DNA of 45,294 bases from Nostoc sp. TH1S01 (GTDB taxonomy: Bacteria > Cyanobacteriota > Cyanobacteriia > Cyanobacteriales > Nostocaceae), in NCBI GenBank assembly GCA_018993265.1, contig JAGKSW010000184.1, positions 1-45,294 on the forward strand, in the 5' to 3' direction. The notes under the pieces are model-generated. The model searched no databases and was not told where the DNA came from. It saw only the letters and a list, made by a program, of their open reading frames with translations. Within the stretch, counting starts at the first letter, position 1. Every line of letters starts with the position of its first letter. Below, piece after piece: positions 25,730 to 35,000 of the stretch. Position numbers and translations under genes: made by a program.

Positions 25730-28700
25730 ATGATTGAAGGCTTTGAACTATCACCCCAGCAAAAGAATATCTGGCTGTTACAGCAAGATAGTTCAGTTTA
25801 TCGAACACAGATGAGTGTTTTAATTGATGGAAAATTGAATGTGGAAGCTTTACAAGAGGCTTTTCAAGAGTTGATTAATCGGCATGAAATTCTCCGCACG
25901 ACATTCAAAATTTTGCCGGATATGGAGTTTCCTGTTCAGGTTACTAGTAGTACCAGTATTCTAAATTGGCAAGAATTAGATTTGAGTTATCTAAATGCTG
26001 ATGAGCAAGAAAGCCAAATTTTAGAATTTTTAATAACAGATAATAAATGTAAGTCTAATTATTTATTATTTTATGTGTATTTAATTAGATTATTAGAACA
26101 AAAGTATATTTTAATCGTTACGTTACCCAGCCTTTGTGCTGATTCTATAACCCTGGATAATTTATTACATGAACTGACGATTTTATATAGCAATAAATAT
26201 AATTGCTTAAACAATTCTCCTTTACAGTATGTACATTTTTCTGCATGGAAAAATGAGTTATTAACTGATGAAGAGTTAGAATTGGGTAGAGATTATTGGC
26301 ACAACAAGCAAATATCAGATTTTTTAAATCTTCAACTTCCTTTTGAAAAGGATAATTTTAAACATAAAAAATTTCAACCAGCAGTTTTATCTGTTAAATT
26401 GGCTGACGTTTTGGTAAATCAAGTAGAAGAATTTATTCAAAGACATCAAATATCAAAATCTACTTTTTTTCTGACTGCATGGAAAATTTTACTTTGGCAT
26501 CTTACGGATCGGTCTGATATTGTCATCGGAACTAATTACAATGGGCGTTCATACCCTGAATTAGAAACTACATTTGGTTTGTTAGCTCAATATTTACCAA
26601 TTCACTCTCACTTAGAAGCTGAAGACATTTGTACTCAAGTGTTACAACAAGTTGATGCAGCAATTTGTGAGGCTTATTCTTGGCAAGAGTATTTTGCTTG
26701 GGATCAAATCATCAGAACAACAGATAATTCTAATACTTTACCGCCTCATTTATATTGTTTTGATTTTCAAGGTTATCAGCAAGCGTATTTAGCTGATAGT
26801 GTTTTATTTTATGTTAAACAGAAATATGTCTGTTTATCACCTTTTAGAATTAAGCTTAATTGTATTGACAGAAAAAATTTTATTGATATAGAGTTACATT
26901 ATAATTCAAATTTGTTTTCATTGGAAGCTGTCAAAAATTTATCAAAACAATATCAAACATTAATCGAAAGTATATTAAATGAAGAAAAAACAACTATAAG
27001 TAATTTACGAATTATAGATAAAGCAGAACAAGAAAAAGTTTTATTTACCTGGAACAACACCTATAGAGACTATCAAGAAGCATTTCAATGCCTTCATCAA
27101 ATTTTTGAAACTCAAGTAGAACAAACTCCCGATGCAGTTGCTGTTGTCTTTTTAGACCAAAAGATAACATATCGAGAGTTGAACCAACGAGCTAATCAAC
27201 TAGCACATTACCTGCAAAAGTTGGGGGTAGTGCCGGAGGTTTTAGTTGGCATTTGTATGACACGCTCTATAGATTTAATCATTGGGCTGTTAGCTATTTT
27301 CAAGGCTGGAGGAGCTTACATACCACTAGATCCTACCTATCCCCAGGAACGTCTAGGTTTTATGTTAGCTGAAACACAAGCACCAGTTTTATTAACTCAA
27401 CAGCCATTATTAGATTTACTTCCAGAACATGAAGCGCAAGTCATTTGTATAGATAGAGATTGGGAGCAAATTGCCCAGGAAAGTTTAGAAAACCCTGCTA
27501 GTAGGGTAACTCCAGATAATTTAGCCTATGTAATCTATACTTCTGGCTCAACAGGAAAGCCCAAAGGAGTAATGAATAATCATAAGGGTGTAAATAATCG
27601 CTTGTTGTGGATGCAAGAGACTTTTCAATTCACAACCGCAGATAGATTTTTACAAAAAACCCCCTTGAGTTTTGATGTTTCTATTTGGGAAATTTTTTCG
27701 CCTTTTTTAGCAGGTGCAAGTCTAGTATTAGCTAAACCAGATGGTCATCAAGATAGTAATTATTTAGTTCAGTTAATTGCCCAGCAACAAATTACTACTG
27801 TTCATTTTGTGCCATCAATGTTAGCAGTGTTTTTAAATGAGACAGGATTAGAAAAATGCCAAAGTCTCAAACGAGTTTTTTGTAGTGGAGAAGCACTTTC
27901 TTTTGACCTTCAAGAGAGGTTTTTTGCTCGCCTAGATGCAGAATTACATAATCTTTACGGGCCGACGGAAGCATCTATCGAAGTAACTTGGTGGCATTGT
28001 CAACGAGATAGCGATCGCAATATTGTACCCATTGGTCGCCCAATCTCTAATATGCAGACATATATTTTAGATAAGTATTTGCGTCCTGTCCCTATTGGTG
28101 TTCCAGGTGAGTTACACATTGCTGGTGTAGGAGTAGCGCGGGGTTATTTGCATCGACCTGATTTGACTGCACAAAGGTTTATTTTTAATCCTTTCACTTC
28201 TGAGGATAACAAACTGTACAAAACAGGTGATTTAGCTCGTTATTTACCTGATGGCAATATTGAATACTTGGGACGTATAGATGACCAAGTAAAAATTAGA
28301 GGATTTCGCATTGAGTTAGGTGAAATTGAAGCCGTTTTACACCAGCATTATAGTGTTTCGACTGCAATTGTTCAGGCGCAAAATCAAGTTGATGAAAAAC
28401 GCTTGGTTGCTTATATAGTGCCGCACCCACAATCAATGCCTAAAACTTCAGAACTGCGGTATTTTCTCGAACAGAAACTACCTAAATATATGGTTCCGGC
28501 AGAATTTATATTTTTAAAAGTACTGCCCCTTTTATCCAATGGAAAAATAGACCGTCAGGGATTACTAACTGTTGAACGAATACAACGAGAACCGGAAAAT
28601 TATTTTGTCGCCCCGCAAACAGCAACACAGCAAATTGTGACAGACATTTGGCAACAAGTTTTAAATCTAGAGAAGGTAGGCATCTACGATAATTTTTTTG

Positions 28701-31700
28701 AGTTAGGTGGGCATTCACTATTAGCAATTCAGGTTATTTCCCGATTAAATAAAGCTTTTAAAATTGAACTGCCTATACGTAGTTTATTTGATGCACCTAC
28801 TGTTGCAGAATTAGTAGAGATAATTGCCCAAACTAGTACCCCACAAACACAGATTATTCCTCACACAACAAGAAGTGAGCCTTGTCAGCTTTCCTTTGCT
28901 CAACAGCGATTATGGTTTCTCAACCAATTAGAATCAGATGTTTTTGCTTACAATATCTCCACAACTGTCCGCCTGCAAGGGCAACTCAATCAAACTGCAC
29001 TGCATCAGAGTTTTAATGAAATTGTCTGTCGCCACGAAGCTTTAAGAACAAGTTTTACCGTTATTAATGACCAGCCTGTTCAAGTTATAGCTTCTAATTT
29101 AACTTTAAATTTGCCTGTGGTAGACCTACGGCATCTCTGTGAGAATGAACAGGAAGCAGAGGTTCAGCGTTTGGCAATATCTGAAGCACAACACTCTTTT
29201 AATTTGGCTGAAGTGCCATTGCTACGAATTACTTTGATATGTTTAAGCGATGTAGATCGTGTCTTGCTATTTACGGTACATCATATAGTTTTTGATGGCT
29301 GGTCGATAGAAATATTGTTGCGTGAAGTAACTAGTCTTTATCAAGCTTTCTGTGCTGGTAAACCTTCCCCTCTTGCCAAATTACCAATTCAATATGCTGA
29401 CTTTGCTATTTGGCAAAGACAATGGCTTCAAGGCGAGACACTCAAATCTCAATTAGCTTATTGGCAGCAGCAATTAGCCCAAATTCCTCTATTAGAGTTG
29501 CCTACAGATAATCCCCGCCCGCCGATTCAAAGCTTTCGCGGTGCATCAGAGCCTTTTTTCTTGCCTGCAAATTTGACTGAGGCACTTAAAACACTGAGCA
29601 ATCGGGAAGGGGCTACTCTGTTTATGACTTTGCTTGCTGCCTTCAAGACATTGCTTTACCGCTACAGTGGACAGAATGATGTTGTAGTCGGTTCACCTAT
29701 TGCTAATCGCGATCGCACTGAGTTAGAAGGGCTAATTGGCTTTTTTGTCAATACTTTAGTCTTACGTACTGATTTGAGTGGCAATCCTACCTTTCGAGAA
29801 TTGTTGCATAGAGTCCGAGAAGTAACATTAGACGCTTATGCCCACCAAGACTTACCCTTTGAATATTTAGTAGAAAAACTTCAGCCAGAACGAAACTTAA
29901 GCCACAACCCGATATTTCAGATTATGTTTGCCCTTGGAAATAACCCAATGGTAGACTTCAAACTCCCTGGTTTAAATGCCAGTTTCTTGAACATTGAGCG
30001 TCAAGCTGCCACTTTTGATTTAAGTGTGTCACTAGAAGTAGATGCTGAAGAACTGCGGGGTAATTTTGAGTACAACACGAATATATTTAGTGCCGATACA
30101 ATTCGGCAGATGGTAGAACATTTTCAGATATTACTAGCAGGTGTAGTAGATAATCCAGACCAGCATCTAGCAAATTTACCCTTATTAAGTGCCACGGAAG
30201 AACATCAATTATTGGTGGAGTGGAACAACACAGAATTTGAATATCCTCTCAATCAATGTATTCATCATTTATTTGAAGCTCAAGTAGAACTAACACCAAA
30301 TAAAGTTGCTGTTGCCTATCAAGACCAGGAAATTACTTACCACGAACTTAATACTCGCGCCAATCAACTCGCACGTTATCTACAAAAATTAGGTGTAGGA
30401 ACAGAAGTATTAGTAGGTATATATGTTGAGCGATCAATTGAAATGGTAATAGGTTTATTGGGGATTCTTAAAGCTGGGGGGGCTTATGTACCTCTAGACC
30501 CAATATATCCCCAAGAACGCTTGGCTTTAATTCTAGAAGATGCTCAAGTATCAGTGCTATTAACTCAAGAAAAATTGGCAGCAACGCTACCGAAAAATAC
30601 AGCAAAATTAGTATTTTTAGATACTGATTGGCAAGCGATCGCTACAGAAAGTCGATGCAACCTTACTAACCAAACCACCAGTCAAAACTTAGCTTATGTT
30701 ATCTTTACTTCTGGTTCAACAGGACGACCCAAGGGAGTAGAAATTGTTCATAGTGCTGTCGTTAACTTTTTGTACTCTACAGGTCAAACGTTGGGCTTAG
30801 AAGAGCAAGATATTCTTTTATCTGTGACAACTTTAGCTTTTGATATTGCGGTTTTAGAAATTTTTCTGCCTTTAACAGTTGGTGCGCGTGTCATTGTGGT
30901 CAGTCGAGAAGTAGCGACAAATGGTGTGGAATTGTCAGCTTGGTTAAATAAATCTCAAGCAACAATTATGCAAGCTACACCAGCAACTTGGCAACTGCTA
31001 TTAGAAGCAGAATGGCAGGGCAATTCTCAACTAAAAATTCTTTGTGGTGGTGAAGCCTTTCCTAGACATTTAGCCAATCAACTATGCCAAAAATGTGCAT
31101 CTGTATGGAATCTGTACGGCCCTACAGAAACTACCATCTGGTCAGCAGTTTGCAAAGTAGAAATAGAGAACGGTATTGTGCCGATTGGTCGCCCCCTTGC
31201 TAACACACAAATGTACATTCTCGATCAATACGGTCAACTTGTGCCGAGAGGAGTTACAGGTGAATTACACATTGGGGGTGGTGGTTTAGCTAGAGGCTAT
31301 TTAAATCAACCTGAGTTAACTGTCGAGAAATTTATTCCTAATCCTTTTAATAATTATTCAAAATTTAATCGTCTATACAAAACAGGTGATTTAGTTCGCT
31401 ATTTACCAAATGGCAATATTGAATATTTAGGGCGAATTGACGATCAGGTAAAACTCAGGGGTTTTCGGATAGAACTAGGAGAAATTGAAGCAGTACTGAA
31501 TCAATATCTAGGGGTGAAACAGGCTGTAGTTTTGCTCAATCAGCAATTAGTCGCTTATATAGTCTCTACCAATCAGCAAAATCTTACAAATAATGAGTTG
31601 CGGAATTTCTTGAAGCAGAAGTTACCCGACTACATGATACCTAGTGAGTTTATTTTATTAGAAACATTTCCCTTAACCCCTAATGGCAAAGTAGACCGTC

Positions 31701-32059
31701 AGCAGTTGTTACAGTTAACAGGCTTACGTCTAAAAAAAGAAAATACTTACGTTGCGCCGCAATCTGAAATTGAACAAGCGATCGCTGATATTTGGCAAGC
31801 AGTTCTTACTGTGGAAAAAGTGGGAATTTATGACAATTTCTTTGATTTAGGTGGTCACTCTTTATTGTTGGTGCGGGTTTTCAACCAGTTGCAACAATTA
31901 CAATACCAAAACCTATCAATGATGGATTTATTTAACTACCCAACTATCAATTCTTTAGCTCGATATCTCAGTCAAAAACCATCGTTACAACCAACTGGCA
32001 CTCCCACCCATAACCGCAGAGATGCCCTCAGACAACAACGCCAGCGTCGAAGCCATTAG
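25730..32059 (+). CDS. NRPS: degenerate C-A(Ser)-PCP-C-A(Gly)-PCP
   Basis: This 2109-aa enzyme has two modules. C3 spans about 1-430 but its active-site motif is PSLCADS (133-139) in place of HHxxxDG, so both histidines and the glycine are gone. A3 (about 455-945) has specificity residues D-V-W-H-F-S-L-I-E, close to the serine code D-V-W-H-L-S-L-I-D. The first PCP has LGGHS with Ser996. C4 (1052-1490) is normal, with HHIVFDG at 1184-1190. A4 (1510-1990) reads D-I-L-Q-L-G-L-I-W, a classical glycine code. The second PCP has Ser2044. A very basic tail (RRDALRQQRQRR) ends the protein and may dock onto the polyketide synthase that follows. The coding sequence of C3 is visibly more AT-rich than the rest. 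Confidence 0.92.
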   Translation: MIEGFELSPQQKNIWLLQQDSSVYRTQMSVLIDGKLNVEALQEAFQELINRHEILRTTFKILPDMEFPVQVTSSTSILNWQELDLSYLNADEQESQILEFLITDNKCKSNYLLFYVYLIRLLEQKYILIVTLPSLCADSITLDNLLHELTILYSNKYNCLNNSPLQYVHFSAWKNELLTDEELELGRDYWHNKQISDFLNLQLPFEKDNFKHKKFQPAVLSVKLADVLVNQVEEFIQRHQISKSTFFLTAWKILLWHLTDRSDIVIGTNYNGRSYPELETTFGLLAQYLPIHSHLEAEDICTQVLQQVDAAICEAYSWQEYFAWDQIIRTTDNSNTLPPHLYCFDFQGYQQAYLADSVLFYVKQKYVCLSPFRIKLNCIDRKNFIDIELHYNSNLFSLEAVKNLSKQYQTLIESILNEEKTTISNLRIIDKAEQEKVLFTWNNTYRDYQEAFQCLHQIFETQVEQTPDAVAVVFLDQKITYRELNQRANQLAHYLQKLGVVPEVLVGICMTRSIDLIIGLLAIFKAGGAYIPLDPTYPQERLGFMLAETQAPVLLTQQPLLDLLPEHEAQVICIDRDWEQIAQESLENPASRVTPDNLAYVIYTSGSTGKPKGVMNNHKGVNNRLLWMQETFQFTTADRFLQKTPLSFDVSIWEIFSPFLAGASLVLAKPDGHQDSNYLVQLIAQQQITTVHFVPSMLAVFLNETGLEKCQSLKRVFCSGEALSFDLQERFFARLDAELHNLYGPTEASIEVTWWHCQRDSDRNIVPIGRPISNMQTYILDKYLRPVPIGVPGELHIAGVGVARGYLHRPDLTAQRFIFNPFTSEDNKLYKTGDLARYLPDGNIEYLGRIDDQVKIRGFRIELGEIEAVLHQHYSVSTAIVQAQNQVDEKRLVAYIVPHPQSMPKTSELRYFLEQKLPKYMVPAEFIFLKVLPLLSNGKIDRQGLLTVERIQREPENYFVAPQTATQQIVTDIWQQVLNLEKVGIYDNFFELGGHSLLAIQVISRLNKAFKIELPIRSLFDAPTVAELVEIIAQTSTPQTQIIPHTTRSEPCQLSFAQQRLWFLNQLESDVFAYNISTTVRLQGQLNQTALHQSFNEIVCRHEALRTSFTVINDQPVQVIASNLTLNLPVVDLRHLCENEQEAEVQRLAISEAQHSFNLAEVPLLRITLICLSDVDRVLLFTVHHIVFDGWSIEILLREVTSLYQAFCAGKPSPLAKLPIQYADFAIWQRQWLQGETLKSQLAYWQQQLAQIPLLELPTDNPRPPIQSFRGASEPFFLPANLTEALKTLSNREGATLFMTLLAAFKTLLYRYSGQNDVVVGSPIANRDRTELEGLIGFFVNTLVLRTDLSGNPTFRELLHRVREVTLDAYAHQDLPFEYLVEKLQPERNLSHNPIFQIMFALGNNPMVDFKLPGLNASFLNIERQAATFDLSVSLEVDAEELRGNFEYNTNIFSADTIRQMVEHFQILLAGVVDNPDQHLANLPLLSATEEHQLLVEWNNTEFEYPLNQCIHHLFEAQVELTPNKVAVAYQDQEITYHELNTRANQLARYLQKLGVGTEVLVGIYVERSIEMVIGLLGILKAGGAYVPLDPIYPQERLALILEDAQVSVLLTQEKLAATLPKNTAKLVFLDTDWQAIATESRCNLTNQTTSQNLAYVIFTSGSTGRPKGVEIVHSAVVNFLYSTGQTLGLEEQDILLSVTTLAFDIAVLEIFLPLTVGARVIVVSREVATNGVELSAWLNKSQATIMQATPATWQLLLEAEWQGNSQLKILCGGEAFPRHLANQLCQKCASVWNLYGPTETTIWSAVCKVEIENGIVPIGRPLANTQMYILDQYGQLVPRGVTGELHIGGGGLARGYLNQPELTVEKFIPNPFNNYSKFNRLYKTGDLVRYLPNGNIEYLGRIDDQVKLRGFRIELGEIEAVLNQYLGVKQAVVLLNQQLVAYIVSTNQQNLTNNELRNFLKQKLPDYMIPSEFILLETFPLTPNGKVDRQQLLQLTGLRLKKENTYVAPQSEIEQAIADIWQAVLTVEKVGIYDNFFDLGGHSLLLVRVFNQLQQLQYQNLSMMDLFNYPTINSLARYLSQKPSLQPTGTPTHNRRDALRQQRQRRSH

Positions 32060-32063
32060 GAGG
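32057..32063 (+). promoter_or_regulatory. Strong ribosome-binding site overlapping the upstream stop
   Basis: TAGGAGG combines the stop codon of the serine/glycine NRPS with a perfect Shine-Dalgarno core. It lies 4 bases before the ATG of the hybrid synthase, so translation of the two is likely coupled. Confidence 0.75.
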
Positions 32064-32067
32064 TTTT

Positions 32068-35000
32068 ATGAATCAAGCAATATTATCAACTAACCCTGAT
32101 GCGATCGCTGTCATTGGTATGGCAGGTCGGTTTCCTGGAGCTAACAACATCAATAAGTTTTGGGAGAATTTACGTAATGGCGTTGAGTCAATTACTGCTT
32201 TATCTGATGCAGAACTCATGGCAATGGGTGTTGCTCCTTCGATGTTGCAAAATAATAATTATGTGAAAGCCAAAGGTGTCTTAGAAGACATCGAACTATT
32301 TGATGCGCCCTTTTTTGGTATCAATCCGAAAGAAGCCACAATTACAGATCCGCAACACCGAATTTTCTTAGAGTGTGCCTGGGAAAGTTTAGAAAACGCT
32401 GGTTACAACAGTGAAATTTACCCTGGTCGAATTGGGGTTTATGCTGGTTTAAGCCAGAGTACGTATCTATTAAATAATATCCTTGCCAATCGAGAATTGA
32501 TTGATTCGGTAGGCAGCTATCAAATTTGGTTGGGTAACGATCGCGATTTTCTTTCCACGCTTATTTCCTATAAATTAAATTTGACTGGCCCCAGTGTTGT
32601 GGTGCAAACTGCTTGTTCTACTTCCTTAGTTGCCATTCATTATGCTTGCCAAAGTTTGATTGCTGGTGAAAGCGATATCGCCTTAGCTGGTGGTGTTTCC
32701 ATTGCCGTACCCCATCGAGTTGGCTATACCTATCAGCCAGGAGGAATCTTTGCTCCTGATGGTCACTGTCGCGCCTTTGATGCCAAAGCTAACGGCACGG
32801 TAAGCGGTAGTGGTGTGGGAATTGTAGTATTAAAACGGCTAGAAGAAGCCCTTGCCGATAGAGATTATATTTATGCAGTCATTCAAGGATCAGCCATCAA
32901 CAACGATGGTGCTGTGAAAGTAGGTTACACAGCTCCCAGTATGGCAGGACAAGCCAAAGCGATCGCCGAGAGCTATACTATAGCTGGCGTAGAACCGCAA
33001 AGTATCACTTACATCGAAACTCACGGTACAGGAACAGTTTTAGGCGATCCCATCGAGATTGCTGCCCTTAATCAAGTGTTTTGTGCTAATACCGAAAAAA
33101 AAGGTTTCTGTGCCATTGGTTCAGTCAAAACTAACATTGGTCATTTAGATACGGCTGCTAGTGTGGCAGGATTTATCAAAACCGTCCTTGCTCTCAAACA
33201 TAGGCAAATTCCGCCCAGCTTGAACTTTCAGGAACCGAACCCGCAAATTGATTTTGCCAATAGCCCCTTCTACGTCAACACTACTCTTTCTGCTTGGGAA
33301 CCTCATGCTATTCCTCGCCGTGCCGGGGTTAGTTCTTTTGGTATTGGCGGCACAAATGCTCACATCGTTGTGGAAGAAGCCCCATCTTTAAGAAAGCAGG
33401 GGAGCAGGGGAGCAGGGGAGCAGGGGAGCGGGGGAGATGGGGAGATGGGGGGAAGTTATCAATTGCTAGTAATATCGGCTAAAACTACCTCTGCCTTAGA
33501 GACAGCAACGCTAAATCTGGTTCAACATCTCACACTACATTCTGACCTGAATCTGGTGGATGTTGCTTATACTTTGGGCATTGGTCGCCGGGCTTTCAAC
33601 TATCGTCGGATGGTAGTTTGTCAAAACTTAGAAGATGCAATCATCACTCTGACAAACCCAGATTCACCACGAGTTTTATCAAGTTATCAAGAACGCCACA
33701 ATCCGCCTGTAGTTTTTATGTTTCCTGGTCAGGGTACGCAGTATGTAAATATGGGTCGGGAATTGTATCAAACAGAGCCAATTTTCCAAGCAGCAGTTGA
33801 CCAGTGTGCAGAAATTCTACAACCACATCTAGGGCTAGACTTGCGCTGTGTACTGTATCCTGCTCAGACAGAGATTGAAATTGCTACCCAGCAGTTACAA
33901 CAAACTGCAATTACCCAACCAGCACTGTTTACAATTGAGTACGCTTTGACCCAATTATTGCAAGCATGGGGCATTCAACCGCAAGCAATGATTGGTCATA
34001 GTATTGGGGAATATGTAGCAGCCCATTTTGCTGGTGTTTTCTCCTTAACAGAGGCTTTGGCATTAGTAGCAGCGCGAGGACGGCTGATGCAACAAACGTC
34101 TCCAGGAGCAATGTTAGCTGTTTCCTTGTCTGCGTTGGAAATACAACCCTTTTTGAATGAGCATTGTTCTCTAGCGGCAATCAACGCTCCTTCATTGTGT
34201 GTTGTTTCTGGTAATGTAGAGGCGATCGCACAACTAGAACATCATTTAAATCACAACGGTGTCAAAACTCGTCATCTCCATACTTCCCATGCTTTTCATT
34301 CTGCAATGATGGATTCTATTTTGCCAGCGTTCGCAGAAGAAGTAAAAAAGATTAGCTTCCAGCCTCCCCAAATTCCGTATATTTCTAATGTAACTGGTAC
34401 GTGGATTACGGCTACTCAAGCCACAGATCCCAATTACTGGTTACAGCACTTACGCCAAACTGTGCTTTTTGCTGAGGGTGTGGAATTGTTGTTACAGGAA
34501 CCAGAACAGGTTTTGCTGGAGGTTGGTGCTGGTCATACTTTGAGTACGTTTGCAAGAATGATTGGGGAAAAACTTTCTTTTCATCCGAACGTTATACTTA
34601 CCACTCTTCCCCATCCCCAAAAGCGTCAGTCAGATACGGAGTGTTTGTTAGACGCACTTGGTCAGCTTTGGCTAACAGGTGTTGAGGTTAATTGGTCTGG
34701 TTTTTATCAGCATCAGCAATGTTACCGCGTTCCCTTACCAACGTATCCCTTTGAACGCCAACGTTATTGGATTGAGCCTGAAAAAACAGCTAAAATTACA
34801 GATATTTCTCCAGCGAACTTGACTAAAAAGCCGGATATTACCGATTGGTTTTATGTACCTTGTTGGCAGCAAACTAGATTACTTCAGCCTTTCTCCAATG
34901 CCAGAATAGAAGAACAAAACTTGTGTTGGCTGGTATTCGTCAATGAATGTGGTTTTGGTTCTCGACTGGTAAACAGGCTGGTGACAGGAAATCAGGATGT

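Noticed and set aside
33929-34184. Two overlapping antisense frames within the AT domain of the PKS
   Set aside because: They mirror conserved coding sequence in other frames and have no start signals.
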